A DNA stretch of 61,394 bases, taken from assembly GCA_021769295.1 (NCBI GenBank), contig JAETTD010000014.1, forward strand, positions 1 to 61,394, written 5' to 3'. This document shows positions 25,809 through 34,957 of the stretch, in pieces (the stretch's first letter is position 1; each line of letters opens with the position of its first letter). The notes beneath the pieces were generated by a model, which was not told the DNA's origin, searched no databases, and was given only the letters and a program-made list of their open reading frames with translations. The translations under genes and the position numbers were made by a program. This stretch comes from Bacillota bacterium. Its GTDB lineage: Bacteria > Bacillota > Clostridia > Peptostreptococcales > Anaerovoracaceae.

Positions 25809-27089
25809 TTGTCAGAGAATGATAAAAAACCAAAATTTAAAGTCATAAGCGGAGGCTTGTCAGAAACCATAGATGACAGCCGCAAAGAGTTCGTGTCTGC
25901 CAGCATAACGGATACGAGGCTAATGGGAGTGGTCGGCATGTATGTTCACTGGCGGCTTCCTGAGAACTGCCATTTAACTCATCTGCACCAGTTTTTCTAC
26001 TTTGATGCGGAAGAATCGGGATTCGATACTTACAGAAGTGTTCTCGGCAACGGAGATTCTCAGGAAATCAACGAAATCATCGATATTGAAAACTGTCTTT
26101 TGGGTGGTCTTGGAGGCAAAAAGATAAGCATCTCGGAAAACGAGGCAAAATATATGCTGCAAAGCTATGTTGATTTGAATCTGCGCAGCAAGCTGCCGCT
26201 GCCTGACGGTCTTGAAGAATATAAATTTATGCTAAGCCCACGCATCAGACTGACGGATGCCGAAAATTACGTGCTCATGTGCAAACAGTGTCCCGTTTTG
26301 GATTCGCCTTACCAAGTGATAAACTATTTTCTCATGCGCTGCTTCAGCAGAGATTTTGGCGCTGCCAAATTTCTGACTAAGGGATATGTCAGAACTGACA
26401 TATTTTCCGAGCATAAAGGAGCTACTCTGCTTAGAAACGTCATAGAAGAGTCCCCTGATGCAATAAGCGGCACCAATACCGATTATCACATAACCGACGA
26501 TGACAAGGCTTTCGGAACTTTTGACACTTTTAAAGCCTACATGTGCGAATCGCTGATAGAATACAGCGGAAAGTATTTTCTGCTGATAACGCAGGTTACC
26601 CTTGATCATCTCAAAGTTGTAAAATATGAGAAAATTTCCACTTTTCAGGTTTCCCCTGTAGAAGCATCCATGATGACGTCACGGGCGGAGTTCATAACGG
26701 TCGTCGATTTGGTACCGTCCTCCCCTCCGTTTACAAGGGGCACCACTGTCTTGAATTCAAAAGCAATGATTACGGAGCATGAAAACGGCAGACTGTTTAT
26801 GATTTTCCAGCCGCACAATAATCATGTCAAAAATTCAACCTATTTGCTTAACGATGATGTTCTGGGTATCTATTATCTGATTGAAGACAATCAAATAATA
26901 CTGGCCTCTTACAGTCTGGAGGATATCAGAAGATTGGAAGCGGACTTGGCGGAGTCACCTATGGCTCCTTTTGTAGTTCCTATTTCAAAATACGAGTTCA
27001 AAGAACCTGTACTTTTTGATTTTATAAACAGCGCCTTTGATGATTTTGAGGACTTTGTAGCCACCATCGCAACCCCGCCTAAAGAATAA
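25809..27089 (+). CDS. Conserved protein of unknown function
   Basis: This 426-residue soluble protein begins with TTG (25809-25811), with AAGAGG 8 bases upstream; the product starts SENDKKPKFKVISGG. It is acidic, without a signal peptide or membrane segment. A recognisable middle part (DAENYVLMCKQCPVLDSPYQVINYFLMR) and a C-terminal acidic tail (DFINSAFDDFEDFV) show no motif I know. It is divergent from the metK leader and ends in a terminator. Possibly a Clostridia-specific conserved hypothetical. Confidence 0.75.
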   Translation: MSENDKKPKFKVISGGLSETIDDSRKEFVSASITDTRLMGVVGMYVHWRLPENCHLTHLHQFFYFDAEESGFDTYRSVLGNGDSQEINEIIDIENCLLGGLGGKKISISENEAKYMLQSYVDLNLRSKLPLPDGLEEYKFMLSPRIRLTDAENYVLMCKQCPVLDSPYQVINYFLMRCFSRDFGAAKFLTKGYVRTDIFSEHKGATLLRNVIEESPDAISGTNTDYHITDDDKAFGTFDTFKAYMCESLIEYSGKYFLLITQVTLDHLKVVKYEKISTFQVSPVEASMMTSRAEFITVVDLVPSSPPFTRGTTVLNSKAMITEHENGRLFMIFQPHNNHVKNSTYLLNDDVLGIYYLIEDNQIILASYSLEDIRRLEADLAESPMAPFVVPISKYEFKEPVLFDFINSAFDDFEDFVATIATPPKE

Positions 27090-27149
27090 AAAAACGGCAA
27101 GCAAGACTTTATATATGCTTAACCGTGAGGCAAAATTTTTTACCTAAAG

Positions 27150-27179
27150 GGAGGCAAAAAATTTTGCCTCCTCTTTTTT
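27150..27179 (+). terminator. Terminator of the unknown gene at 25809
   Basis: GGAGGCAAAA (27150-27159) pairs with TTTTGCCTCC (27162-27171), then TCTTTTTT. A related partial copy GAGGCAAAATTTTTT lies just before (27127). Confidence 0.85.
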
Positions 27180-27221
27180 ATATTATATATTCTGCCGCCA
27201 TGGCTTTAATATGCATGGCGC

Positions 27222-27749
27222 TTATCTTTCAGAAGCGTTTATTTCTTCTTTTCCGTCTTCTTGGCAGCAACTTTCGCATGCGCCTTCTTCACAGTCTGCG
27301 CAATCATCTTTTTCGCAGCAGCATTCTCCTTCATCAAAATCATCTCCGTAAAATTCAGTAATCTTGTCCAATTTTTTATCAACAGAAACCGTTTTTCTGC
27401 AAAGAATTATAAACATCATTATCAACTCATAAGAAATCCTCAGGGCTACGTTGCCTATGATTATCACGAGAATTCCCGATATGCCGCTGAACAGCTGCAC
27501 GATTCCCACCGCAGTAATCACGGCTGCCGATATTACATAGAGGAACTTGAGAACATCCTCCACGTAGAACCTGTTAAAATTGAAAAAATTGTATATTTTT
27601 TCTTTTGCTCCCGTGAACTTTCCCTCATTCTTTTTGTTCAAAAACGTAAAATAAAAAACTGCGCCTAATATGATTGCAACCAAAATTACTATTATAAAAA
27701 TAGTTGCCTGATTAAAGTATCCGTAGTAGTATCCATAAGAGGGCATCAT
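27222..27749 (-). CDS. Membrane protein with Cys-rich acidic tail
   Basis: This 175-residue protein has an N-terminal aromatic stretch (PSYGYYYGYF) and a membrane segment at about 14-34. Two more follow after a soluble loop (about 68-90 and 92-115, ISGILVIIIGNVALRI). The tail is striking: eleven or so residues of Cys mixed with Asp/Glu (GECCCEKDDCADCEEG, then CESCC). That could bind metal or form disulfides. The middle resembles small DUF4282-type membrane proteins, with low certainty. I chose the ATG pair at 27744-27749, given GGAG 7 bases upstream. Confidence 0.65.
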   Translation of the reverse strand: MMPSYGYYYGYFNQATIFIIVILVAIILGAVFYFTFLNKKNEGKFTGAKEKIYNFFNFNRFYVEDVLKFLYVISAAVITAVGIVQLFSGISGILVIIIGNVALRISYELIMMFIILCRKTVSVDKKLDKITEFYGDDFDEGECCCEKDDCADCEEGACESCCQEDGKEEINASER

Positions 27750-27891
27750 CTCGTTTCTCCTTTCAATCTTTAATCCAAAATAACTTTTCATATATTGTAG
27801 CATATTGTCGTTTTATGTCAACTGTTGTTCGCAACAGCGGCAAACACTTTTCAACATCAATAAGACCTTTATTTTCCAATGCTTTCGGCTT

Positions 27892-28024
27892 TTATCCACA
27901 GCGCACTCCAAAATCGTATACAATTTAACTCACATATCCCTGTGGATAACTTTAATATCTTAAAACGTGTATTTTTCAACATGTTACAGGGTGAATTTCA
28001 CTTGTCAAGAGGAAGTTATCCACA
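27892..28024. promoter_or_regulatory. Cluster of three perfect DnaA boxes
   Basis: TTATCCACA occurs at 27892-27900 and 28016-28024, and in reverse (TGTGGATAA) at 27951-27959. All lie in the 299-bp gap between the Cys-tail protein and cwlD. No dnaA, dnaN, rpmH or gyrase gene is near, so this is not the usual oriC context. It could be a DnaA-titrating or DnaA-regulated locus. Confidence 0.7.
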
Positions 28025-28048
28025 GATTTTTGAGGCATGTTTAAGGAA

Positions 28049-28831
28049 TTATTTGTTCTTTTTTTCGCTGTCTATTATTTCTGTTTTTTCGAGCTTTTCC
28101 AAGCATAAATTTTCATTTATTCCCTGCCAAATTGCCGATGCCAATTCTTCTTGATATTCAGGGGTTTTTAGCTTCTGCGCTTCGTCAGGATTCGACAAAA
28201 ATCCGCATTCGACCAGCACCATTGGGCATGTTGGATTTCTGAAAAGGAGGATGTCATTTTTGGTCATTGCTGCCCGTTCTCTACCGTCCGAAATGTTGTT
28301 TTCCAAGGACTTTTGAATGTTTTCCGCAAATGCCTTTGCCCCTTGTTCGTCTGCAAGACCATCCGTTCTTTTTATGCTCTCCTTTGGATAAAAAACCTGC
28401 GCTCCGTATACTGATGCATCCTCGGGAAAACTGTTGAGATGTATGGATACCGCAATAACCGGATTGCTTTCGTCTATAAGTTTTTTTCTGTTTTTCAAAT
28501 CCTGCCGTTTCATGCTCTTTATGCTGCCTTCACCGCCGGCCAGAGCGCTGTCATCTGTCCTCGTCATGATGACTTCTACAGGATACTGCATCATTATCTC
28601 CTGAAGTTTCAGTCCAATCTGTAAATTTATATCCTTTTCCGCCGTTCCGTCCGCCGCTGAAGCTCCTCCGTCCATTCCCCCGTGACCCGGGTCGATAATT
28701 ATGACGGGCAGGCTTTTTTCCTCCGCAACCGTTTCCTCTGCCCTTCCAAAGAAACAGTCGCTCCACATTACAACACAACAAAAAAGCAAACTCAAGGCAA
28801 ACGCTGCGCATGCCGAAATTCTTAATTTCAT
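28049..28831 (-). CDS. cwlD: N-acetylmuramoyl-L-alanine amidase, CwlD-like
   Basis: This 260-residue zinc amidase (amidase_3 fold) cleaves the peptide stem from muramic acid; CwlD is needed for spore-cortex muramic lactam. It has a signal or anchor segment (about 4-23). IIIDPGHGGMDGGASAADG carries the first His, MTRTDD follows, and VSIHLNSF the second His. VLVECGFLSN contains the catalytic Glu. The length and single-domain form fit CwlD more than multi-repeat autolysins. GGAGGTG precedes the ATG. Its 5' region is divergent from alaX. Confidence 0.85.
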   Translation of the reverse strand: MKLRISACAAFALSLLFCCVVMWSDCFFGRAEETVAEEKSLPVIIIDPGHGGMDGGASAADGTAEKDINLQIGLKLQEIMMQYPVEVIMTRTDDSALAGGEGSIKSMKRQDLKNRKKLIDESNPVIAVSIHLNSFPEDASVYGAQVFYPKESIKRTDGLADEQGAKAFAENIQKSLENNISDGRERAAMTKNDILLFRNPTCPMVLVECGFLSNPDEAQKLKTPEYQEELASAIWQGINENLCLEKLEKTEIIDSEKKNK

Positions 28832-28933
28832 AATTCACCTCCGGAATACAAATATATGCCTTATCCGACACATATATTTTGAATCCTCAGAAAATTATGC
28901 TATACTCTTTACATATAGAAGGAGATTAAAATC

Positions 28934-30157
28934 ATGAAAACAATCAGACTTTTCCAAAAGGACGTATATTTAAAAGAAACCGTTTCAACAGTTACTTCAA
29001 TTACGGAATACGGCGGCAAAACTCTCATCACTCTTGCAGAAACAATCTTTTTCCCTACGGGCGGAGGCCAGAGCTGTGACACAGGCAAAATAAACAGTTT
29101 TGATGTTACGGATGTCTACGAGCGTGAAGATGAAATATATCATCAGGTGGACTGCTCTCCAACCGAACTGCAAGCAGGCGATGAAGTTACCCTGACCATT
29201 GATTGGGAGCGCCGCTTTGACAATATGCAGCGGCACTGCGGAGAGCATATTTTAAGCGGCATTTTTTACAGAGAATTCGGCGGGGTTAACAGAGGTTTTC
29301 ATATGGGTGACCAATACATGACCATAGATATAAGCCTCGAAGAAAACCCTGATTTTACTGCAGTTACATGGGATATGGCAAAGAAAGCCGAACTTGAAGC
29401 CAACAAGGTCATATGGCAGAACCTCCCCGTTATCACACGCCATTTTGACAAAAAAAGCGAAGCTGAAAATCTTCCGCTGAGAAAAGCTCTCGCCATAGAA
29501 GAAGACATCACCATAGTATGCGTCGGCTCTGTAGACAATCCTTCCGACTGCGTAGCCTGCTGTGGAACCCACCCTTCCACCGCCGGTCAGGTGGGCCTCA
29601 TCAAAATTTATAAAGTGGAAAGCAACAAGGGCATGTTCAGAATATATTTCGAAGCAGGCAAGAGAGCTCTGGAGCGTTACCGCAGCCAGTATGATATTCT
29701 CACCACCCTTGAAAACAGCTTGTCAGCGGGAACCGATGACCTGCTGGACAAGTATAAGTCCCAGCAGGAAAAAAACCGTAGCGCCAGAACTCAGCTCTAC
29801 CTGTTAAAAAAGGAAATTATCCGGCGGGAGGCTAAAAGCCTCGAAGAACTGCTGTCAAGCGGCTCTGCTTCTCTGCCTGTGCGTGAATATGAGCTGCTCA
29901 CGGCTGATGATTTGACAGCTGTCGCACGAGAGGTTTCATCCTCTGTTCCGAAAGTATTATTTTTGATACACAAGCCGTCCTGCACGGTTTTCATATGCTC
30001 CGACGGTCATATAGACTGCGGAAAACTGGTCAAAGACAATGCTTCCATATACGGAGGGAAGGGCGGCGGAAACAAAACACTGGCACGAGCCATATTTTCA
30101 AAATATGAATACGTCCCTGTATTTATAGATTTAATAGAAAAGCACCTGCGTGATTAA
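28934..30157 (+). CDS. Alanyl-tRNA editing protein AlaX with DHHA1 domain
   Basis: This 407-residue free-standing editing enzyme hydrolyses mischarged Ser- or Gly-tRNA-Ala. The zinc site is visible as HCGEHILSGIF (HxxxH) and CVACCGTHPSTAGQVG (CxxxH). A coiled-coil linker leads to a C-terminal DHHA1 domain with GGKGGGNKTLARA. This is the long AlaX form. AAGGAGA lies just before the ATG. The N-terminus (FQKDVYLKETVSTV) is typical. It is transcribed away from cwlD and toward the T-box locus. Confidence 0.92.
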   Translation: MKTIRLFQKDVYLKETVSTVTSITEYGGKTLITLAETIFFPTGGGQSCDTGKINSFDVTDVYEREDEIYHQVDCSPTELQAGDEVTLTIDWERRFDNMQRHCGEHILSGIFYREFGGVNRGFHMGDQYMTIDISLEENPDFTAVTWDMAKKAELEANKVIWQNLPVITRHFDKKSEAENLPLRKALAIEEDITIVCVGSVDNPSDCVACCGTHPSTAGQVGLIKIYKVESNKGMFRIYFEAGKRALERYRSQYDILTTLENSLSAGTDDLLDKYKSQQEKNRSARTQLYLLKKEIIRREAKSLEELLSSGSASLPVREYELLTADDLTAVAREVSSSVPKVLFLIHKPSCTVFICSDGHIDCGKLVKDNASIYGGKGGGNKTLARAIFSKYEYVPVFIDLIEKHLRD

Positions 30158-30170
30158 AATTTTATCTATT

Positions 30171-30205
30171 TATCGCTTGACAACGTTAAAGCGATAATGT
30201 ATAAT
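30171..30205 (+). promoter_or_regulatory. Consensus promoter with overlapping dyad for the T-box operon
   Basis: TTGACA (30177-30182), 17 bases, TATAAT (30200-30205) is a full sigma-A consensus. The dyad TATCGCTT (30171-30178) and AAGCGATA (30189-30196) overlaps the -35 and spacer, so a repressor could act here in addition to the T-box. Confidence 0.8.
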
Positions 30206-30211
30206 GAGCTA

Positions 30212-30499
30212 AACCGTTGATGAAGAGTAAGTAAGTTTCACCTCTTTTTCCACAGAGAGCCGCACGGTGGTGAGATTGCGGCGAAAAACATGAAACCGAA
30301 TGGACTTCTGAGGGCAAGCAGAAATAAAATTTCAATTTTAGAGTATGTGCGACGGAGTACGACCCTCCGTAAACAAAGTCACGCGTATGTCAGTACGTGT
30401 AAAGTGGGCGCATCTAACCATGCGTCAAGCCGGGTGGCACCGCAGGATTATTGTATTTATTCCTGTCCCAGCAGATCGTTTCTGAGGGGACAGGTTTTT
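30212..30499 (+). promoter_or_regulatory. T-box leader, probably tryptophan specific
   Basis: The leader has the AGTA-like segment (AGAGTAAGTAAG), a stem I with GGTGGTGAGA, a specifier candidate TGG (30301-30303, in GAATGGACTTCTGAGG), and the T-box core GGGTGGCACCGC (30432-30443). The TGGC bulge would pair with a tRNA ending GCCA, which suits tRNA-Trp. A terminator follows: CCTGTCCC (30462-30469) with GGGACAGG (30487-30494), then TTTTT. Uncharged tRNA-Trp would favour read-through into trpB2. Confidence 0.9.
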
Positions 30500-30544
30500 C
30501 GTTTCTCAAGTCCTCTCAATTATATGATTTAGGAGGTAACTGCC

Positions 30545-31918
30545 ATGAAAAACGAAAAAATCCCATACAAGATATATCTGAGCGAAAACGAAATGCCAAA
30601 AGCTTGGTACAATCTCCGTGCCGACATGAAGGACAAACCGGCGCCGCTTCTCAATCCGGGAACCCATGAGCCTATGACAGCTGAGGAACTGGAAGGCGTA
30701 TTCTGCTCAGAGCTTGTTAAGCAAGAGCTTGACAATGACACCCCATACATTGAGATTCCGGAAGCTATCAGAGAATTTTATAAAATGTACCGTCCTTCTC
30801 CTCTTGTTCGCGCTTATTGCCTTGAGGAAAAGCTCCAAACTCCGGCAAAGATTTATTACAAATTTGAGGGTAACAACACCAGCGGAAGTCACAAGCTGAA
30901 TTCTGCCATAGCTCAGGCCTATTACGCAAAACAGCAGGGTTTAAAAGGAGTTACTACCGAAACGGGAGCCGGCCAGTGGGGCACAGCCCTTTCCATGGCG
31001 TGCTCATACTTTGACCTTGATTGCAAAGTATACATGGTAAAATGCTCATACGAGCAGAAACCTTTCAGACGTGAAGTTATGCGCACTTACGGCGCATCTG
31101 TCACCCCTTCCCCTTCTATGGAGACGGAAGTGGGCAAGAAAATCCTTGCAGAACACCCCGGAACTACCGGAAGCCTGGGCTGTGCCATTTCGGAAGCCGT
31201 AGAAAAGGCCGTTACAAACGAGGGTTATCGCTATGTTCTCGGAAGCGTGCTTAATCAGGTATTGCTGCACCAGTCCATAATCGGCTTGGAGACCAAAGCA
31301 GCTCTCGATAAATACGGTATAAAGCCCGACATCATCGTCGGCAGCGCCGGAGGCGGCTCCAATCTCGGAGGCCTAATCGCTCCGTTTATGGGACAGAAGC
31401 TCCGCAATGAAGCTGATTATCGCATCATTGCAGTAGAACCTGCATCCTGCCCAAGCTTTACGAGAGGTGTCTATGCTTATGACTTTTGCGATACGGGCAT
31501 GGTATGCCCGCTGGCAAAGATGTATACCCTGGGCAGTGACTTTATTCCGTCGGCTAATCATGCCGGAGGTCTTCGCTACCACGGAATGAGTTCCATTTTA
31601 TCCAAGCTTTATGATGACGGCTTTATGGAAGCAACTTCCGTAAAGCAGACAGAAGTGTTCGACGCTGCCTAACAGTTTGCAAGGGTTGAGGGCATTCTTC
31701 CTGCTCCTGAAAGCGCTCACGCTATCCGTGTGGCAATAGATGAAGCAATGAAGTGCAAAGAAACCGGCGAAGAAAAGACGATTCTTTTCGGCCTCACCGG
31801 AACGGGTTACTTTGACATGGTGGCATATGAAAAATACCATGACGGTCAAATGGACGACTACATCCCTTCTGATGAAGAGCTTCAGTCATATATAAGAAAT
31901 CTTCCAAAGGTTAAATAA
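30545..31918 (+). pseudogene. trpB2: Tryptophan synthase beta chain-like TrpB2, interrupted by in-frame TAA
   Basis: TrpB2-type enzymes join indole and serine to make tryptophan. The reading frame of 457 codons is complete apart from a TAA at 31670-31672 (codon 376). After it the same frame continues with QFARVEGILPAPESAHAIRV and closes with a normal TAA at 31916-31918, so only one codon is affected. The PLP lysine lies in NNTSGSHKLNS and the phosphate loop is GSAGGGSNLGG. The truncated form would lack about 80 C-terminal residues. It could be a recent nonsense mutation, a sequencing error or, least likely, programmed read-through. AGGAGG lies 7 bases before the ATG. No trpA is nearby. Confidence 0.85.
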
Positions 31919-31955
31919 ATAAAAGATGGCTGTCTTTCCCCTTGAAGTCCCTGAC

Positions 31956-32176
31956 TGCCGCAAATTTGGAAAAATGTTTTCGTTGCGGCATTTTGTGGGC
32001 CTCGAGGGTGGTCAGACTGCCGTAAAAGCCGAAAATTTGCTTGATTCCGGCAGTTTATAGGCTCCAAAAGCAGTTAAACTGCCGTAAAAGTCTAAAATTT
32101 GCTTAATTCCGGCATTTTATGGGCCTCGAAGGCAGCAAAACTGCCGTAAATGCAGAAATTTGCTTTAATACCGGCA
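31956..32176. repeat. 62-bp tandem array B (four units)
   Basis: Hairpin units begin with TGCCG at 31956, 32018, 32080 and 32142 and end with CGGCA at 31990, 32052, 32114 and 32176. The period is exactly 62. Linkers are 27 bp and resemble each other (TTTATRGGC, later GCAGYAAAAC). A decayed fifth start (TGCC) occurs at 32203. It follows the trpB2 frame and precedes the convergent terminator. Confidence 0.9.
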
Positions 32177-32220
32177 GTTTAGAATGCTAAGAATAATCCT
32201 ACTGCCATACCCACCTAATC

Positions 32221-32258
32221 ACTAAAAAAAGTGGGGGCTGTCGCACAGTCCCCACTTT
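32221..32258 (-). terminator. Terminator of the G5/3D protein gene
   Basis: AAAGTGGGGGCTGT (32228-32241) pairs with ACAGTCCCCACTTT (32245-32258) with one G-U pair. A T run follows on the minus strand. Confidence 0.85.
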
Positions 32259-32262
32259 ATTC

Positions 32263-33366
32263 TTAACTTATTACATATACGTTGACGGTTCGTGCGCCCC
32301 ATTTGCTGCACTGACTTATGTCTTCCATATATAAGTCCACCGTGTTGCCTGTTATGCTGCCTCCCACATCGTTGGCTATGGCATAACCGTACCCTTCGAT
32401 ATAAAGAAGGGAACCGAGAGGTATGACGCTCTTATCCACGGCGCAGGTTCCGTAGGTGCACGGCAAGCCGTATGCGCCTTTCGGGCTGCCCGGGAAGTGA
32501 TACGAAACCGCTCTTACGCCGCTGATTTTAGTCTTATACTGCAATCCTGCCGGCGTTCCCTGCGTAACATTCATTCCTATTGCTATAACCCTGTTTTGCT
32601 TTTCCTGAAGGGATTCGCTTTCATACAGAGTTCTTTCTGCTTCTTCGCCGTCAATAAGCGTTACCAGATAAGTTTTTTTCTCAAGGCCTGTATTGCCCTC
32701 CTGAACAACTTGGGTTTTGCCTATTGCCATGCTGTAATCGTTGGTATAGATTGTCGCATACGGTACTTGGATTTCTTCGGTAACATACTCCGTCGTCACA
32801 CGTTTTACACGGAGTTCATCACCCTTTCGAAGCACATGCCCCGCTTCCGGTTCAACGATGTCCTCTTCTCCTACTTTAATGTTCATCTCTTCCAAAAGGT
32901 CTTCCACCTTAATAGGAAGCGTAGTTACCACGGTTGTCTCTCCGTCAGCCGTAACCGGTATCTGAACGGCTTTTTGAATATTTATCTCCATATCATTGGA
33001 AATACCGGTGTAAAGTTCCACATCTATGATGTCTTCTCCGTAGACGTAATCAATCTCGTGGTTTTCAATGAAGCTGTCTACTCTCTTACTTGTGGTTTTG
33101 TACTCTTTAGTAGTAATTTCGACTGAATCATCTATATTTACTGTAACTGTTTTAGGTGTCGCAAATCCTACTATGACTAAGCCGACTGCTAAAGTCAAAC
33201 CTGTAACCACGATAGTTCTGGCGATTCTCGGATGTCTTCCTTTGAATGTTATGACAGTATTTCTGTGACCTGCGGTCTTTCTGCCAATTTGTTCAGCTTG
33301 GTTTTTAAACCATTCAAGAAATCTATCAACAAGAATCTCGGTCTTACCTTTAGGTTTATCTATCAT
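32263..33366 (-). CDS. YabE-type cell-wall protein with DUF348, G5 and 3D domains
   Basis: This 367-residue protein has a membrane anchor at about 50-70 (IARTIVVTGLTLAVGLVIVGF), two DUF348 ubiquitin-like segments (about 72-175) and a G5 domain (about 178-255, TTEYVTEEIQVPY). A C-terminal 3D domain carries the three aspartates (VDKSVIPLGSLLYI, ANDVGGSI, VDLYM). The 3D domain is a double-psi barrel related to lytic transglycosylases, so it probably trims peptidoglycan during growth or resuscitation. GGAGG lies 5 bases before the ATG. The N-terminal 45 residues are cytoplasmic and basic. Confidence 0.9.
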   Translation of the reverse strand: MIDKPKGKTEILVDRFLEWFKNQAEQIGRKTAGHRNTVITFKGRHPRIARTIVVTGLTLAVGLVIVGFATPKTVTVNIDDSVEITTKEYKTTSKRVDSFIENHEIDYVYGEDIIDVELYTGISNDMEINIQKAVQIPVTADGETTVVTTLPIKVEDLLEEMNIKVGEEDIVEPEAGHVLRKGDELRVKRVTTEYVTEEIQVPYATIYTNDYSMAIGKTQVVQEGNTGLEKKTYLVTLIDGEEAERTLYESESLQEKQNRVIAIGMNVTQGTPAGLQYKTKISGVRAVSYHFPGSPKGAYGLPCTYGTCAVDKSVIPLGSLLYIEGYGYAIANDVGGSITGNTVDLYMEDISQCSKWGARTVNVYVIS

Positions 33367-33542
33367 AAGCCCTCCTATTCTTTGTGACCCGTTGATTTTA
33401 TCATATCAAGGTCAAAAAGTCAAAGGAAACGAGCATTTTCAATGGTTACAGGGCTTTTCCCGTGTCGTTTTTTGTCGTTTTTATGAAGAAAAAACGTGAA
33501 AAATGTGATATTGTATTTATTTCCGTACTTCTCCAAAATTTC

Positions 33543-34955
33543 TTACAGCATCGGCAGCTTGTTCAAAATAATGGAAAAAATAACCATTCCCAACAATGCA
33601 AAAGGATAAGTTGCGCCGTATCCTGCGCCGGGGTCGTCGCTTCCCACCGCCTCTGCCGCCGCTCCTAAACCGGGAGTGGACGTCATTCCGCCGCAGATTG
33701 CGCCTGAGAGGATTATCCAGTTCAGCTTAAAAACATATCTTCCAACCAGGAAGCCGACCATTATAGCTATAAAGCCGACGATGAGGCTTACGACAGCCAG
33801 AATGGGTCCGGAGCCTATTACCGCTGCCACCGCACCGTAGCCGTAATTCAATCCCACTACAGATAAGAAAAAGCTCAGCGACAACTCCCTTATAACCGTA
33901 AGGGTCTTTTCATCCATTCTGAAATGCAGCGGGCCTATCTTTCCTATGTATCCAAGCAAAAGGGCGCTGATTAGAACGCCTCCCGTGGATTCGAGGCTTA
34001 TATACCCAAGAGGTCCCATATATATTTTTATTGAACCGATTAAGTAACCTGCAAGACACACTGCTACGAAGGAAATTATGCTAAAAGGCTTTGTAGGAAC
34101 TTTTCTCACATCCAGCGTGGTATGAGCTTCTTGCATTTCGTGTTTGTATCTTTTTCTTTCTTCTTCCACGTCAAACTTAAATATAACGTCCAGGAAGTTT
34201 ACCGCCAAGATCACCACTATTACGCCAAAAGGATAACCTACGGCTGAGCCGATACCTACCTGTCCCGTAGCCTGATTGATATAATCCTTGCGCATTTCTG
34301 CGGTCAGCTCGGGAGTGTTTTCCAAAGTCAAATCTTTGTATTTTTCATTGAGCCTTAAAACATCGAGAATGCTTTCCTTTTCTTCATCGGTTCTGTTCCC
34401 GTAATCAGCCGAAAACTCGGTGGCATGAGTATTGGCGGTTTCCAGCGCCGAAGCCAATCCCGGCGAACTGGTCATCGCACCTGTGTAAACGCCTGTAACG
34501 GCATAGGCGTTGGTATCTTTGCAAAAAGCAGTGCACGCATAGGTTGCGCTGGCTCCTACAAAAGTTATCAATATTGCCAGTACGATAAACTTTCCTCCGT
34601 ATTTTTTTATTACCACGCCCAAGTCTTTGGCAGCCAAAAGTCCTATGGATGCCACGAAGATAATCAGAGCTGTCGTAAAAAAGTACGAATTGACTACCTT
34701 ACCGCCGTTATCTTCGATAATCTGTATAGCTGCCTTCATTCCCGCAGCCTTGCTGTCTCCGGCATAATAAATTTTCTCGGCAAAGCTGTATGCAAGCCAG
34801 CCTATGGCAAGACCCGAAAATAATGCTCCCGAACTTCCGAAGCTGAATTTTCCGAACTTTATCTTTCCGAAAAGCAAGCCCGTTATAATGGTTATAAACA
34901 TCAGCATAAAAGGATTAAGGAGCAAATTGAACAATTCCAATTTTACTATTGTCAT
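33543..34955 (-). CDS. AspT/YidE-like membrane transporter
   Basis: This 470-residue protein has about ten hydrophobic segments in two halves. Each half carries a diagnostic GAMTSSPGL or GGMTSTPGL motif, the repeat seen in aspartate:alanine exchangers and YidE-like carriers. A soluble loop (about 175-275) lies between the halves. The substrate is unknown but likely a carboxylate or amino acid. I prefer the ATG at 34953-34955, with GAGGG 9 bases upstream, over the TTG at 34961. It is the last gene of the catabolic operon and follows the dehydrogenase by 2 bases. Confidence 0.75.
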   Translation of the reverse strand: MTIVKLELFNLLLNPFMLMFITIITGLLFGKIKFGKFSFGSSGALFSGLAIGWLAYSFAEKIYYAGDSKAAGMKAAIQIIEDNGGKVVNSYFFTTALIIFVASIGLLAAKDLGVVIKKYGGKFIVLAILITFVGASATYACTAFCKDTNAYAVTGVYTGAMTSSPGLASALETANTHATEFSADYGNRTDEEKESILDVLRLNEKYKDLTLENTPELTAEMRKDYINQATGQVGIGSAVGYPFGVIVVILAVNFLDVIFKFDVEEERKRYKHEMQEAHTTLDVRKVPTKPFSIISFVAVCLAGYLIGSIKIYMGPLGYISLESTGGVLISALLLGYIGKIGPLHFRMDEKTLTVIRELSLSFFLSVVGLNYGYGAVAAVIGSGPILAVVSLIVGFIAIMVGFLVGRYVFKLNWIILSGAICGGMTSTPGLGAAAEAVGSDDPGAGYGATYPFALLGMVIFSIILNKLPML

Positions 34956-34957
34956 AA

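Noticed and set aside
27892-28024. Chromosomal replication origin
   Set aside because: No dnaA, dnaN, rpmH, parAB or gyr genes and only three boxes; without genome-wide skew I do not call oriC.
31670-31672. Recoded stop (read-through or reassigned TAA)
   Set aside because: TAA ends many ordinary genes in this window, and no stimulating structure or special tRNA is visible. A point mutation or error is simpler.
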